Counted from the first letter of the stretch, positions 17,842-27,818 are shown. The stretch is 64,000 nt of DNA from Marichromatium purpuratum 984 (GCF_000224005.2 NZ_CP007031.1:421501-485500); one strand, 5' to 3'. A program made the numbers and translations. The notes: generated by a model from the sequence alone, not told the origin.

Positions 17842-19260
17842 TTGAACCAGATTGCAGGTCGGTTGCGAATCGGCGAGAAGCTCGTCCTCGGCTTCGGGGC
17901 GGTGGCCCTGATTTTCCTCGCGGTGATCTGGCACGATCAGCGCAACCTGCGCGCGGTGCTCGAGCAACACCGCGATCTGCACGCGCTCGCCGCGATGCGC
18001 CAGGAGGCGGCCTTCGCCATCGAGCGTCACCTGATCGCGTTGCGCGACGCCGAGGCGCGGTTCCTCGCCGCGCGCGAGCCGGCACAGGCTGAACGGGTGC
18101 GGCGCGAGGGCGCGGCGCTGCTCGACTGGGGCGCGCGGCTGGCGGCGACCGACGCCCCAGCCGGCGCTGCCGCTGCGCGGATCCGCGCGGCGCTCTCCGA
18201 CTATCTGGCGCGTTTCGGTGAGGTCGAGGCGGGCTGGCGCCGGCGCGGGCTCGATCACGACAGCGGTCTCCAGGGCGACTTCCGTGCCAGCGCCCACGCG
18301 CTGGAGGCGCGTCTGGGGCAATGGGTCCCGGCGCTCGAGCGTGAGCTGCTGCAGCTGCGTCGACGCGAGAAGGACTACCTGCTGCGCGGCGAGGCGGGCT
18401 ATGCGGTGATGGTTGAGCGCATCGCCGAGACGCTGGCACAGGGTCTCGCCGCCGCTGACCTGGAGCGCGGGGCGCGTAGCAGCCTCGAGCAACTGCTCGG
18501 CGACTATCTGCGCGACTTCCGCGCGTTGCTTGAGCAGGATCGGCGGATCGCCGTGTTGCGCGAGCAGATGGACCAGGCCGCGGCTGCGGTCACGCCGTTG
18601 GTCGAGACCGCGCTCGCCGAGGCCCGTGCCCGGCTCGATGAGACGGTGCGGGGGATCGATGCGGCCTCGGCCGAGCGGGCGCGGCGCAGCCTCTATCTGG
18701 CGCTCATCGCCACCCTCGTCGGGACCCTGCTGGCGCTGGTGTTCACCGCGCGTCTGGTGCGCCCGGTGCGCGAGATGGCCGGGCTGCTCGATCGCCTGAC
18801 CTATGAAAATCCCCACCAGCGCATCCCCACCCGTCCCGGCGCGCGCGACGAGATCGACGCCATGGCCTGCTCGCTCAATGCCTTGGCCGATCATCGTGCG
18901 ACCTTCGCGCATTGGTGGCGCAACGCCATGGCCGAGGCGGTCGCGTTGCGCGACCTGCAGCTGGCCGCGACCCCGGAGTCAGAGGACACGACGCGCGCGC
19001 GGCTGCGACGCACCATCCGCGAGCGTGCCCGGCGGTTGCGGACGGTGCGCGCACGCTGCATGCAGCAGCTCGAGCGTATCCGCACCCTGGCGCGTGCCCC
19101 GGTGGCGGCGAGCCGCGCCGAGCGCAGGCGCGAGCGGGCGACGCTGCGGCATGCCAGCGAGTCGCTGGCGACGCTGTTGCAGCTGCTCGACGAGCCGCTG
19201 CCCGACCCGGTTCACAACGAGGCGGAGCGCACCACGAACGGCGACGAGCGCGCTAGTTGA
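17842..19260 (+). CDS. Membrane sensor with HBM-like periplasmic domain and HAMP, no output domain
   Basis: The start is TTG 17842, set by GGAGG seven bases upstream; the product is 472 residues. TM1 (about 13-30) and TM2 (283-303) bracket a 250-residue helical periplasmic region containing LRRREKDYLLRG, typical of helical bimodular (HBM) sensor domains. A HAMP-like segment follows TM2 (about 304-355). The remaining 115 residues are helical, Arg-rich coiled coil, with no kinase, MCP signalling, GGDEF or EAL domain. It could work by contacting another signalling protein. Its 3' end overlaps the convergent EAL-CBS-GGDEF gene by 8 bases. Confidence 0.75.
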   Translation: MNQIAGRLRIGEKLVLGFGAVALIFLAVIWHDQRNLRAVLEQHRDLHALAAMRQEAAFAIERHLIALRDAEARFLAAREPAQAERVRREGAALLDWGARLAATDAPAGAAAARIRAALSDYLARFGEVEAGWRRRGLDHDSGLQGDFRASAHALEARLGQWVPALERELLQLRRREKDYLLRGEAGYAVMVERIAETLAQGLAAADLERGARSSLEQLLGDYLRDFRALLEQDRRIAVLREQMDQAAAAVTPLVETALAEARARLDETVRGIDAASAERARRSLYLALIATLVGTLLALVFTARLVRPVREMAGLLDRLTYENPHQRIPTRPGARDEIDAMACSLNALADHRATFAHWWRNAMAEAVALRDLQLAATPESEDTTRARLRRTIRERARRLRTVRARCMQQLERIRTLARAPVAASRAERRRERATLRHASESLATLLQLLDEPLPDPVHNEAERTTNGDERAS

Positions 19261-21124
19261 GCGCCGCCAGATAGGGGTTGGGGAAGAGCCCGGCGCGCCG
19301 TTTCCCGGGGGGGGTGGTATGTCTGGCGCGGAGATGGCGCGATCCGTGCGGACCGACGAACAACCCGGACGCGCTGGCCTTGGCGCGATGCTTGAGTTCG
19401 GCGATGGTCTGACCGAGCTGCTCGACGCTGCCGTGGTGATCGCCGGGGCGGATGGTCAGCAGTGCGGCGCTGCAACGCATCAGCGCGGCGCGGCGCGGGG
19501 TGCCGTCGCGGTCGTGGGCGTGGATACAGCCGCGGGCGCGATCCTCGGGATCGTAGAGGCTCTGCACGTCAGAGCGGAACTTGGCGAGCAGCTGCTCGAT
19601 GCGGCGGACCACGACGCCGGACTCGACATCGGCGATGCCGGCGAAGAAGTCGTCGCCACCGATATGGCCGATGAACCAGTGCTCGGGACCGAGCAGCTTG
19701 CGCAGCAGTTCGGCGAACATCAGGATCGCGCGGTCGCCGCGGCGAAAGCCGTAATGGTCGTTGAAGGCCTTGAAGTTGTCGAAGTCGAGATAGACCAGGT
19801 GCCAGGTGCGGTGCCGCTCGCCGAGTGCGTGTGAGACATAGGCATAGACCGGGTTGTTGCCCGGCAGCCGGGTCAGCGGGTTCTGCTCGCGGGCGGCGGC
19901 GAGGTTCTTCTGCTCGATTAGCTGGAGCAGCGCGGTCGCCGAGATGAAGCCGTGATAGCGCGCGTCGCGGGTGAGGATCAGCCCCGCGGGGTTGACGTCG
20001 GCGCAGTAGGCGCCGAGCAACCGCTCGGCCGAGTCGTGGATGTCGACCGTCGGGCAGGGGCGCAGGAAGTCGTGCAGGCTGCGTCCGAAGGCACGATTGA
20101 GCAGCAGGTCGCGACCATAGTTCGAATAGAGCACATCCTTGATGTCGGCCTCGTGGATCAGCCCGAGCGGGCGCTCGGCGTGATCGACCACCGGCAGTAC
20201 ATGGTGCGTGCGGTCGTGACGGAAGGCCTCGATCATCGCGCCGATCTCGGCATCGACCGGTAGTGGCCGGATCGGTTCGATACAGGCGGCGATCAGACTG
20301 CGATCGTCATCGGTGCGTCGCCGGTCGCTGGCGTTGACCCTGGCGATCCCACGGTAGCGGGTGCGCAGCGCGCGGTGATCGGTCTGCGGGCGGGCGACCA
20401 GATAGCCCTGCACCAGGTCGCAGCCGACTTCGCGACAGGCGAGCAGCTCGCGCTCGGTCTCCACCCCCTCGGCGATCACCGCGATGCCCATCACATGGGC
20501 CAGCTGCACGGTGCTGGCGACGAACAGGCGCTTCTTGTGGTCGTCGGCGATGCCGCTGACGAAGAAGCGGTCGATCTTGAGCAGCTCCGGCGGGTGCTCG
20601 TAGAGCAGTCGCAACCCGGCATAACCACTGCCGAAATCGTCGATGGCGAGATGGAAGCGGTGACGGCGATAGGCGGCGATCACCTCGGCCACTCGTGGGC
20701 TGGCGGTGAGGTCGGCGCGCTCGGAGAGTTCGAAGCAGACCGCCTCGGGTGGCAGGCCGTGTTGTTCGAGCAGGCGCAGGGTGTGGCCCGGATCCTCGAG
20801 TTCGATCAGCTGCGGGTCGAGATTGAAGAACAGCCGGTAACGCGACGCCTCGGGCAGCGCGGCGAAGCTGGCGATCGCCAGGGTCCGCAGCTCACGATCG
20901 AGCGCCGCGGCGCAGCCGAGTCGCCAGGCGTGTTCGAGCAGTGCCGGGACGGTGTCGAAGCCGAGTCGGTCGATCCCGCGCAGCAGCGCCTCGTAGCCGT
21001 AGACGCAACCGGTGTGGATGTTGACGATCGGCTGCAGCGCGTAGCGCAGTGTGTCGCTGGCCTGCGCGAGCCAGGTCTCGGCGGCTGCGGGGGCGCTCGG
21101 CTGGCGATGGGTACGCTGATTCAT
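19253..21124 (-). CDS. EAL-CBS-CBS-GGDEF cyclic-di-GMP protein
   Basis: This is a 623-residue cytoplasmic protein with EAL first and GGDEF last. The EAL domain (about 25-250) keeps its catalytic set: E45 in YEALLRG, N101, E132 in FELSER, D162-D163 in DDFGSGY, K183, D185, E219 in AEGVET and Q239. A pair of CBS modules follows (about 270-405). The GGDEF domain has GGDDF at 489-493, compatible with diguanylate cyclase activity. It may be bifunctional, with CBS ligands (often adenine nucleotides) setting the balance. It starts 4 bases before the upstream MCP gene's last codon, so the two overlap and are probably co-transcribed. Confidence 0.9.
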   Translation of the reverse strand: MNQRTHRQPSAPAAAETWLAQASDTLRYALQPIVNIHTGCVYGYEALLRGIDRLGFDTVPALLEHAWRLGCAAALDRELRTLAIASFAALPEASRYRLFFNLDPQLIELEDPGHTLRLLEQHGLPPEAVCFELSERADLTASPRVAEVIAAYRRHRFHLAIDDFGSGYAGLRLLYEHPPELLKIDRFFVSGIADDHKKRLFVASTVQLAHVMGIAVIAEGVETERELLACREVGCDLVQGYLVARPQTDHRALRTRYRGIARVNASDRRRTDDDRSLIAACIEPIRPLPVDAEIGAMIEAFRHDRTHHVLPVVDHAERPLGLIHEADIKDVLYSNYGRDLLLNRAFGRSLHDFLRPCPTVDIHDSAERLLGAYCADVNPAGLILTRDARYHGFISATALLQLIEQKNLAAAREQNPLTRLPGNNPVYAYVSHALGERHRTWHLVYLDFDNFKAFNDHYGFRRGDRAILMFAELLRKLLGPEHWFIGHIGGDDFFAGIADVESGVVVRRIEQLLAKFRSDVQSLYDPEDRARGCIHAHDRDGTPRRAALMRCSAALLTIRPGDHHGSVEQLGQTIAELKHRAKASASGLFVGPHGSRHLRARHTTPPGKRRAGLFPNPYLAALN

Positions 21125-22995
21125 CCCTGGACCCGGAAGAAGGTGACGCGTTCGGTGAGGCCTTGCGACAGGTTGCTGAGGTGGTGGCTGTGGGCGAAGC
21201 CGTCGTTGGCCGCCTCGGCGCTCTCGCGCGCGAGCAGGGTGATGCGCTCGAGCGCGCGGGTGACCTCCTCGGCCATCCGGCTCTGTTCGTCGGCGGCCTG
21301 GGAGATCTGCTCAGTCATCTCGGTCAGCTGCTCGAGCGAGCCGTAGAAGCCGTCGAACTCCTCGGCCGCGTCGCGGTAGCGCGCGATGCTCTCGCGGGCG
21401 CGGTCGCGGTTGTCGTGGATCACGCTCACCGCCTCCTCGGCGCTCGACTGCAACGAGCCGATCAGTCCCTCGATCTCGCCGATCGACTGCTCGGTGCGCT
21501 GTGCGAGCTGGCGCACCTCGTCGGCGACGACCGCGAAGCCGCGACCGTGCTCGCCGGCGCGCGCAGCCTCGATCGAGGCGTTGAGCGCGAGCAGGTTGGT
21601 CTGCGCCGAGATGGTGCGGATCACCTCGAGCACGTTGCCGACCGACTGGCTGTGTCCGGCCAGTCCGTCGACGACCTCGGCGGCGTGACCGATCTCCTCG
21701 GTGAGCTGTTCGACCACTGCCGTGGTCTGCTCGAGGATCTGCCGTCCGGCGTCGATCCGCGCCCGCGCCTCGCCTGTCGCGTCGGCCGCTGCGGTGGTGT
21801 GCTCGGCGACCTGATGGGCCGAGAACGCCAGCTGGTTGATGGCATCGTCGACCTGGTGGGTCTCGGCACGCTGGCGGTCGAACTGTCCCTTGCTCTGTTG
21901 CGACAGGTTGGCCATGTCGCCGGCCGAGGCGTGCAGCTCGTGGCTGGCCTGGTGGAGGTGGGAGATGATGTCGCGCATGCGCTCGGTCATCGCCTGCAGC
22001 GCCGTCATCAGCTGGCCGACCTCGTCGTTGCGGGCGTGTGGGAAGCGTGCGTTGAGATCGCCCTCGGCGAGCGCCGAGACCGTCTCCAGCGCCGTGCCGA
22101 GCGGGCGCAGCGCGTGCTTGACGTAGAGAAAGATGCCGCCGCTGGCGAGCGCCAGCACCAGCGTCAGCGTGCCGTAGGCGGCGAGTTGCAGGCGTTGCTC
22201 GGCATGATAGGCGGTGCTCTGGTCGGCGATGGTCGTCAGGTGGGCGATCGGAGCCTCGTCGATGCCGAGGATCGGGCGGGTGGCCACGCCATAGACCCCG
22301 CCATCGGTGATGCGGCGCGAGAGGCCGTGCTCGGTGAGTGGTTGCGCCGGCGGTGCGGTCGTCTCGTACAGCGCGGGATCGGTGCCGGCGAGCATGCGGC
22401 CGTCGGCATCGCTGAGATAGACCTCGGCGCCGTCGATTCGCCTGAAGCGTGTCAGCGCATCGCCGAGTGCGCGCTCGAACAGCGCGACCCCGACCAGCTC
22501 GTGCCGGAACTCCAGTGGGAGCGCATGGAGCGCCATCGGGATGCCCTCGGCACCGAGGTCGATGCCTTGCTGCGCGGCTCCGGCGCTGGCCGCGCGCTGG
22601 GCCAGGCGCACGCCGGCCTCGGGCGCGCGGGTATGCGCCGCGGGGGCGAGCAGCAGCGTGCCATCGCCGTCGAGCAGATAGAGCTGGTCGAAATAGCCGA
22701 GATCGCCGAGCAGGTTGAGCAGTGAGTCGCGCGCGCGCTCCAGCGCCTCGCGGTCACCGGACCTGAGTGCCTGGCGCAAGGGGAAGTCGCGCGCGATCTC
22801 ATCGACCCCGCCGGCCATGTGCTCGAGCAGTTGCTCGCTCACCATCCGCCAGACCATGCCCTTGCCGGTGTCGATCGCGTCGGCGACGCGCGTCTCGAGC
22901 TGGGTCTGGTTGAACTGCGCGATCAGAGTCAGGGCGCCTGCGACGAGCAGGGTGACGAGAATGGCAACGAGAGTGACGCTGCGTCTGATAGTCAT
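21121..22995 (-). CDS. Methyl-accepting chemotaxis protein
   Basis: This 624-residue membrane chemoreceptor starts at ATG 22995, giving [17 protein letters not shown] as the first membrane span; the open frame extends 75 codons further but that part lacks membrane-receptor character. A large periplasmic sensor (about 30-290, dCache/sCache-like by length) includes [13 protein letters not shown] and [15 protein letters not shown]2 and HAMP ([21 protein letters not shown]) follow. The C-terminal signalling domain carries the hallmark hairpin [20 protein letters not shown] and [13 protein letters not shown]. It lacks a C-terminal CheR-binding pentapeptide. The ligand is unknown. The gene overlaps the downstream EAL-CBS-GGDEF gene by 4 bases. 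Confidence 0.92.
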   Translation of the reverse strand: MTIRRSVTLVAILVTLLVAGALTLIAQFNQTQLETRVADAIDTGKGMVWRMVSEQLLEHMAGGVDEIARDFPLRQALRSGDREALERARDSLLNLLGDLGYFDQLYLLDGDGTLLLAPAAHTRAPEAGVRLAQRAASAGAAQQGIDLGAEGIPMALHALPLEFRHELVGVALFERALGDALTRFRRIDGAEVYLSDADGRMLAGTDPALYETTAPPAQPLTEHGLSRRITDGGVYGVATRPILGIDEAPIAHLTTIADQSTAYHAEQRLQLAAYGTLTLVLALASGGIFLYVKHALRPLGTALETVSALAEGDLNARFPHARNDEVGQLMTALQAMTERMRDIISHLHQASHELHASAGDMANLSQQSKGQFDRQRAETHQVDDAINQLAFSAHQVAEHTTAAADATGEARARIDAGRQILEQTTAVVEQLTEEIGHAAEVVDGLAGHSQSVGNVLEVIRTISAQTNLLALNASIEAARAGEHGRGFAVVADEVRQLAQRTEQSIGEIEGLIGSLQSSAEEAVSVIHDNRDRARESIARYRDAAEEFDGFYGSLEQLTEMTEQISQAADEQSRMAEEVTRALERITLLARESAEAANDGFAHSHHLSNLSQGLTERVTFFRVQG

Positions 22996-23200
22996 TATGT
23001 CGAGGTCGGGTACGTCAAAGGGAGCGCGGACATCGACTGGCGCGAAGTCTTTGGCGTGACAGGCGTGGCGCAGGATGTTCGCGATGCCGCGATCATCGAC
23101 CGGGGGTCGGAGGATCGGATCAGCGGCGCAAGTACACCAGAGAAAGGTGAATATCCGATGACGAATCCTTGGGGACACGAGGCGTTCAGCGAGCAGAGGA
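22996..23200. other. Upstream region of MCP gene, no gene supported
   Basis: The sequence upstream of the MCP start keeps its frame open on the minus strand to 23220, but the encoded residues have no receptor-like features and no good ribosome-binding site. No other coding signal is seen before the repeat element at 23201. Confidence 0.4.
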
Positions 23201-23320
23201 TTGAACCGCCGAACCGCCAAGATAGCGTCTTGCCCGTCAATCGCCGATCCTGCACACCAGCCTCCCCGACTGGAGGCTGAATGCTGATCGCTGGAAGCCG
23301 TTCTTGTCCTTGCACGCTGC
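23201..23320. repeat. Intergenic inverted-repeat element, copy A (right arm decayed)
   Basis: The left arm TTGAACCGCCGAACCGCCAA at 23201-23220 matches the arms of the other copies. The inner inverted repeat AGCCTCC (23259-23265) and GGAGGCT (23272-23278) is kept, followed by CTGATCGCTGGAAG. The right arm is reduced to CTTGTCCTTGCACG and lacks the closing GGTTCAA. It lies between divergent genes. Confidence 0.7.
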
Positions 23321-23411
23321 TCCAGCTCTCGTGACCCAACAGATCGGGCGTCCTCGCCGAGTGGACGATTGCCTGCCCGCGTGCGGATGCATTCCCGTAG
23401 AATGCCCGAGC

Positions 23412-23990
23412 ATGAACAAGAACGATCTGAAACTCCCCAAGACCTACAAGACGCTGCTGATGCTGGCCCTGGTGTTCGGGCCGTTCTTCTGGCTGAGCTT
23501 TACCGAGGATGGTAAACGTCGCACCGACCTGGCGTTGATGTACGTGCTCGGCAAGAGCGAGTTCAACGCCGCGATCGAGGCCTTCGACAGCGCTCTGACC
23601 GAGGCGCGGTTGCGCGAGACCTTCGCGGATCTCGAGCTGCAGTGCGCCGATGGTCCCAACCCCTATGGCGACCGGTTGTGCGGCGCCCCGATCGGCAGCT
23701 TCAACCAGATGCCGGCCTCGGCGGTGACCTTCTTCTTCCGCGACGGTCAGCTGCGTGCGACCAAGCTGGTCTATCGCCGCGCCTATCATCGACAGCTCGG
23801 TGATTGGATCGCCGCTCGGGTCGCGACGCGTGGCGACAGCCTGCACCGCGAGGGCGAGGTCCGCGACAGCGGCGGGGTGCGTCAGCTGGCGGTGGCCGAC
23901 GGCGCGATCTTCCTGCGCGACGGCGAACTCGGCAAGGACGAGGAGCCCGCGCTGCTGTGGTTGTCCCAAGCGGCACTCGCCGGGCGCTGA
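23412..23990 (+). CDS. Membrane-anchored hypothetical protein
   Basis: The gene encodes 192 residues with one membrane segment near the N-terminus (about 14-30, [16 protein letters not shown]) and a soluble remainder of about 160 residues. The two cysteines in [15 protein letters not shown] could form a disulphide if the domain is periplasmic. I recognise no family. The ATG at 23412 was chosen over an upstream extension because the latter runs into the repeat element and lacks features. Codon use resembles the neighbours (high GC third position), which supports a real gene. It stands alone between two repeat elements. Confidence 0.7.
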   Translation: MNKNDLKLPKTYKTLLMLALVFGPFFWLSFTEDGKRRTDLALMYVLGKSEFNAAIEAFDSALTEARLRETFADLELQCADGPNPYGDRLCGAPIGSFNQMPASAVTFFFRDGQLRATKLVYRRAYHRQLGDWIAARVATRGDSLHREGEVRDSGGVRQLAVADGAIFLRDGELGKDEEPALLWLSQAALAGR

Positions 23991-23995
23991 GCCGC

Positions 23996-24164
23996 GATCA
24001 GCCACCAGCCATCAGGGTTGAACCGCAAAGCCGCGAAACACGCACAATGAATGACGTGTGATGTCGGCGCGAGGCCACAGGCGGCACGGGTCCGCACTCA
24101 CTGGTGGCTGATCGCTGGCGGCTTATTCCCCTTTGCGCCCTTCGCGCCTGCACGGTTCAATCCC
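23996..24164. repeat. Intergenic inverted-repeat element, copy B
   Basis: Heptad-like CAGCCACCAGCCATCAG leads into the left arm GTTGAACCGCAAAGCCGCGA (24017-24036). After about 60 bases come three heptamers (CTGGTGG, CTGATCG, CTGGCGG at 24101-24121), then the right arm CTTTGCGCCC...GGTTCAATC ending near 24162. The two arms are imperfect reverse complements. It is followed directly by a long heptamer array. Confidence 0.75.
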
Positions 24165-24239
24165 CTGGTCGCTGGTCGCTGGTCGCTGGTCGCTGGTCGC
24201 TGGTCGCTGGTCGCTGGTCGCTGGTCGCTGGTCGCTGGT
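24165..24239. repeat. Tandem heptamer array (CTGGTCG x10)
   Basis: Ten perfect consecutive CTGGTCG units run from 24165 to 24234, with a partial eleventh. The array abuts the right arm of repeat copy B. It contains no spacers and is not a CRISPR. Perfect identity implies recent slippage-type expansion. Confidence 0.92.
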
Positions 24240-24292
24240 TTTCCGCCGAGCACGCCGCGCTTCGCCCGGCCTACGGGTCTGAAGACCGTTCA

Positions 24293-24330
24293 CTTGCTTT
24301 GCGCCCTTCGCGCCTTCGCGGTTCAATCCA
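24293..24330. repeat. Solitary right arm of the inverted-repeat family
   Basis: CTTGCTTTGCGCCCTTCGCG followed by CCTTCGCGGTTCAATCC matches the right arm of the family without a matching left arm nearby. It separates the two heptamer arrays, suggesting a duplicated end of copy B. Confidence 0.7.
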
Positions 24331-24332
24331 TG

Positions 24333-24393
24333 CTGGCGGCTGGCGGCTGGCGGCTGGCGGCTGGCGGCTGGCGGCTGGCGGCTGGCGGCTGGC
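24333..24393. repeat. Tandem heptamer array (CTGGCGG x8)
   Basis: Eight perfect CTGGCGG units (24333-24388) and a partial ninth follow the solitary right arm. The unit differs from the first array at two positions (TC to CG), so each array appears homogenised separately. The hemerythrin gene starts about 85 bases downstream. Confidence 0.92.
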
Positions 24394-24476
24394 GTCGTCC
24401 TCGGCTACAGTCGGCGTTTGTTTCGGCGTGGCCCCGGCCGCCACGTCCGCTCCGTGTCATCCCACAGGTATTCCCC

Positions 24477-24887
24477 ATGCTGAAAGAATGGTCCGACGTC
24501 TATTCCATCGGTATCCCCGAGATCGACGAGCAGCATCGCTGCTTCTTCGCGGCCTCGCACCGGCTCTACAACGAGATCCTCGATCGCAAGGGCAAGGAGG
24601 CGGTCGAGGGGGCCGTGTCCTTCATGCGTGAGTACGCCGAGCGCCACTTCTCTACCGAGGAGGCGTTCATGACCGAGCACGGCTACCCGGACCTCAAGGA
24701 TCACCTACAACAGCATGCTGCCTTCTTTCGCCGGCTCGATATCCTCGAGCAGGAGCTGCAGATGTTCGGTCCCACCCAGGACCTGGCCGAGCGTGCGCTC
24801 GACATCACCCAGGACTGGCTGATCGACCACATCGCCGATGAGGACATGCTCTACTCTCTCCATATCAAGAGCGGCAACGCGGCCTGA
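24477..24887 (+). CDS. Bacteriohemerythrin
   Basis: This 136-residue single-domain hemerythrin binds O2 at a non-heme di-iron site. All expected ligands are visible: H20 (DEQH), H57 and E61 (HFSTEE), H76 and H80 (LKDHLQQH), H118 and D123 (HIADED). The family is widespread in microaerophilic and motile bacteria as an oxygen carrier or sensor module. The frame is open far upstream through the repeat arrays, but the ATG at 24477 after AGGT is the natural family start. It converges with the TauE/SafE gene, 6 bases apart. Confidence 0.94.
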   Translation: MLKEWSDVYSIGIPEIDEQHRCFFAASHRLYNEILDRKGKEAVEGAVSFMREYAERHFSTEEAFMTEHGYPDLKDHLQQHAAFFRRLDILEQELQMFGPTQDLAERALDITQDWLIDHIADEDMLYSLHIKSGNAA

Positions 24888-24893
24888 GCCCGT

Positions 24894-25646
24894 TCAGCCG
24901 AGCACCTGTTCCCACAGCAGCCGCGCCGAGATCGCGATCGACACCACCACCAGGATCGGGCGCACCAGCGCGGCGCCGTGACGCAGCACCAGATGAGCGC
25001 CGATCCAGGCGCCGACCAGCTGTCCGCCGGCCATCACCAGCGCGATCTCCCAGAGCACGTGGCCGCCGCTGACGAACAGGAGCAGCGCGGCGAGGTTGCT
25101 GGTGAAGTTGAGCAGCTTGGTGTGCGCCGTCGCCCGGCGCAGGTTGTAGCCGAGCAAGGATACATAGGCGATGGCGAAGAAGGTGCCGGTGCCAGGCCCG
25201 AAGACGCCGTCGTAGAAGCCGACCCCGAGACCGATAGTGAGCGCGAAGGCGCCGTGGCCGATGCGCTGGTGCGAGTCGATGTCGCTGACCCGGGGCGAGA
25301 ACCAGAAATAGAGCGCGAAGCCGATCAGCAGCAACGGGATGGCGTGCTCGAGCGCGGTGGCGTCGATGTGTTGCACCAGCACCGCGCCGGCTGCGGCGCC
25401 GATGAAAGTGAGGAGCACCGCGGGTAGCGCCTCGCGCAGCGCGATGGCGCCGCGACGGATGAAATGGATGGTTGCGGTGGCGCTGCCGAAGACCGCCTGG
25501 GCCTTGTTGGTCGCCAGGGCCTCGACCGGGCCGAGTCCGGCCCAGAGCAGCGCCGGGATGGTGATCAGTCCGCCGCCGCCGGCGACGGCGTCGACGAGGC
25601 CGGCGGCGAGCGCCACCGGCAGCAGCCAGAGTGCGGTATCGAGCAT
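24894..25646 (-). CDS. TauE/SafE family (TSUP) membrane transporter
   Basis: This 250-residue protein has about eight membrane segments. The N-terminal half-repeat shows GLVDAVAGGGGLITIPALL and the second half shows GFYDGVFGPGTGTFFAIAY, both hallmarks of the TSUP family, whose members export sulfite, sulfoacetate or related anions. In a sulfur oxidiser a sulfur-anion substrate is plausible but not shown. It stands alone, with an intergenic repeat element upstream of its start. Confidence 0.9.
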   Translation of the reverse strand: MLDTALWLLPVALAAGLVDAVAGGGGLITIPALLWAGLGPVEALATNKAQAVFGSATATIHFIRRGAIALREALPAVLLTFIGAAAGAVLVQHIDATALEHAIPLLLIGFALYFWFSPRVSDIDSHQRIGHGAFALTIGLGVGFYDGVFGPGTGTFFAIAYVSLLGYNLRRATAHTKLLNFTSNLAALLLFVSGGHVLWEIALVMAGGQLVGAWIGAHLVLRHGAALVRPILVVVSIAISARLLWEQVLG

Positions 25647-25709
25647 GGCGTGAGGCGTGGGGCAAACGCTTCATTATCGCCGCTCGGCGCTAGAGCGTCA
25701 GCCGCCGTC

Positions 25710-25945
25710 GAGCGGCCAGTTTCCGGCCGCCAGCGACCAGAATAGAGTGAACCACCAAGGCGCCAAGAACGCGAAGATGAGGAAGGGCTTCCAGCCGCCA
25801 GCCTCCGGTGAGGGGGCAGGGTTGTCTCGTCGCGTCGCGGTTGACCGCATCGACACTGGAGGCTGTTTGCTGAAGGCTGGTCGCTTTCTTCGTGTCCTTT
25901 GGGTCTTTGCGGTTCAATCGCCCTGGCGACTGGCGGCGCTGCTTG
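25710..25945. repeat. Intergenic inverted-repeat element, copy C
   Basis: Outer heptad-like GGCCGCCAGCGACCAG leads into the left arm AGTGAACCACCAAGGCGCCA (25747-25766) and AGAACGCGAAG. Inner CAGCCGCCAGCCTCC and CTGGAGGCTG form the internal inverted repeat. The right arm ends TTTGCGGTTCAATC at 25919, followed by CTGGCGACTGGCGGCGCTG. This is the best example of the nested layout: heptads, arm, inner repeat, arm, heptads. Confidence 0.8.
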
Positions 25946-26071
25946 CGAGCGCGCGGCCCGCGCCGCTAGAGTAGTCGGTTATCCAGATCCGCCGGCCCGG
26001 TCGTTGGCGGGTCGCCTCGCGCGGATCGTCGATCCGCCGCTCATTCGGTCGCAATCCGTCAGACTTCCATC

Positions 26072-27001
26072 ATGCTCGCACTCGATGTCCAGCAACTCAC
26101 CAAGACCTACAAGGGCGGCTTCCAGGCGCTCAAGGGGGTCGACCTGACGGTCGAGGAGGGTGACTTCTTCGCGCTGCTCGGCCCCAACGGGGCCGGCAAG
26201 TCGACCTTCATCGGCATCCTCTCGTCGCTGGTCAACAAGAGCAGCGGTCGGGTCAGCGTCTTCGGTCACGATCTCGATCACGACCCCGAGCGGGTGAAGT
26301 CGTGCATCGGCCTGGTGCCGCAGGAGTTCAACTTCAACCTCTTCCTGCCGGTGTTCGAGGTGGTGCTCAACCAGGCGGGTTATTACGGCATCCCGCGGCG
26401 CGAGGCCAAGGTGCGCGCCGAGCGCTATCTGCGCCAGCTCGATCTCTGGGATCGGCGCGACACCGAGATGCGCCGACTCTCCGGCGGGCTCAAGCGCCGG
26501 CTGATGATCGCCCGCGCACTGGTGCACCAGCCGCGGCTGCTGATCCTCGACGAGCCGACCGCCGGGGTCGACATCGAGATCCGTCGCTCGATGTGGTCCT
26601 TCCTGCGCGAACTCAACGCCGAGGGCACCACCATCATCCTCACCACCCACTATCTGGAGGAGGCCGAGAGCCTCTGCCGCAACATCGCCATCATCCAGCA
26701 CGGCGAGCTGGTCGAACGCTCGACCATGGGGGCGCTGCTCGGCAAGCTGCACACCGAGACCTTCGTGCTCAACCTCAAGGGGCAGGTCAGCGAGCTGCCC
26801 GAACTCGGCGGCTTCGTCCTCCAGCATCTCGACGACTGCACCCTGGAGGTGGAGATGAACCGCGATCACACCATCAACGGGCTGTTCGAGGCGCTCTCGC
26901 GCAACGGCATCGAGGTGATCAGTCTGCGCAACAAGCAGAATCGGCTCGAACGACTGTTCCTCGACATGGTCGAGCGCCGTCCCGCCGACGAGGGGGTCTG
27001 A
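26072..27001 (+). CDS. ABC-2 type transporter ATPase (YadG-like)
   Basis: This 309-residue nucleotide-binding subunit has Walker A GPNGAGKST (about 37-45), Q-loop VPQEF, signature LSGGLKRR, Walker B LLILDEPTAGVD and a switch His in TTHYLEEAE. The C-terminal 80 residues are the extension seen in YadG-type ATPases. It pairs with the permease that starts 5 bases after its stop. The cargo is unknown; the E. coli YadGH pair is likewise uncharacterised. The ATG at 26072 has only a weak ribosome-binding site. Confidence 0.92.
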   Translation: MLALDVQQLTKTYKGGFQALKGVDLTVEEGDFFALLGPNGAGKSTFIGILSSLVNKSSGRVSVFGHDLDHDPERVKSCIGLVPQEFNFNLFLPVFEVVLNQAGYYGIPRREAKVRAERYLRQLDLWDRRDTEMRRLSGGLKRRLMIARALVHQPRLLILDEPTAGVDIEIRRSMWSFLRELNAEGTTIILTTHYLEEAESLCRNIAIIQHGELVERSTMGALLGKLHTETFVLNLKGQVSELPELGGFVLQHLDDCTLEVEMNRDHTINGLFEALSRNGIEVISLRNKQNRLERLFLDMVERRPADEGV

Positions 27002-27006
27002 GCATC

Positions 27007-27783
27007 ATGGTCGAGACCTATCGCTACTGGATCACCTTCCAGACCATCTTCACCAAGGAGATCCTGCGCTTCTCGCGGATCTGGGTGCAGACCATCCTGC
27101 CCTCGGTGATCACCACTACCCTGTATTTCGTGATCTTCGGTCGGCTGATCGGTGAGCGCATCGGCGAGATGGACGGGGTCGCCTATCTGGAGTTCATCGT
27201 CCCCGGTCTGGCGCTGATGAGCGTGATCACCAACGCCTATTCCAACGTCGTCTCGTCCTTCTACAGCAGCAAGTTCTCGCGCTATATCGAGGAGCTGTTG
27301 GTCTCGCCGGCGCCCAACTGGGTGATCCTCGCCGGCTATGTCGCCGGCGGCGCGGCGCGCGGTATGGTGGTGGGCGTGGCGGTGATGGTGGTGGCGATGC
27401 TGTTCACCGACATCGAGGTGCACAGTTATGGCGTCACCCTGCTGGTGTTCCTGATGACCGCGGTGCTGTTCGCGCTCGGCGGCTTCATCAACGCGGTCTA
27501 TGCCAACAGCTTCGACGACATCTCGATCATCCCCACCTTCGTGCTTACCCCGTTGACCTATCTCGGTGGGGTCTTCTACTCGATCGAGCTGCTGCCGGAG
27601 TTCTGGCAGGGGGTGTCGATGGCCAATCCGGTGCTCTACATGGTCAATGCCTTCCGCTACGGTCTGCTCGGCATCAGCGACATCCCGCTCGGCACCGCCT
27701 TTGCGATGATCGCCGCCTTCATCGTCGCGCTTGCCGCCTACAGCCTGCACCTGCTGCGCCGCGGCATCGGGATCAAGAACTGA
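27007..27783 (+). CDS. ABC-2 type transporter permease (YadH-like)
   Basis: This 258-residue protein has six predicted membrane segments and the ABC-2 membrane fold. YadH-like features are FTKEILRFSRIWVQTILPSVITT, a central PAPNWVILAGYV and the conserved FVLTPLTYLGGVFYSIELLP before the last helices. It forms the channel for the upstream ATPase, probably as a homodimer. A repeat element of the intergenic family follows within 40 bases of the stop. Confidence 0.92.
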   Translation: MVETYRYWITFQTIFTKEILRFSRIWVQTILPSVITTTLYFVIFGRLIGERIGEMDGVAYLEFIVPGLALMSVITNAYSNVVSSFYSSKFSRYIEELLVSPAPNWVILAGYVAGGAARGMVVGVAVMVVAMLFTDIEVHSYGVTLLVFLMTAVLFALGGFINAVYANSFDDISIIPTFVLTPLTYLGGVFYSIELLPEFWQGVSMANPVLYMVNAFRYGLLGISDIPLGTAFAMIAAFIVALAAYSLHLLRRGIGIKN

Positions 27784-27818
27784 GCCGTCGGGGGCGGCTC
27801 GGCTTGCAGCGGCCAGAA

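Noticed and set aside
20375-22725. Long plus-strand frames opposite the EAL-CBS-GGDEF and MCP genes
   Set aside because: They mirror strongly recognised genes and have no domain features of their own.
22996-23220. MCP start at 23220 rather than 22995
   Set aside because: The extra 75 residues lack a ribosome-binding site and precede a normal N-terminal membrane anchor.
24165-24393. Tandem repeats as a CRISPR array
   Set aside because: Units are 7 bases with no spacers, and no cas genes are present.
24051-24887. Hemerythrin extended N-terminally by 142 codons
   Set aside because: The extension is translated heptamer repeat and inverted-repeat arm sequence; the family begins at the ATG at 24477.
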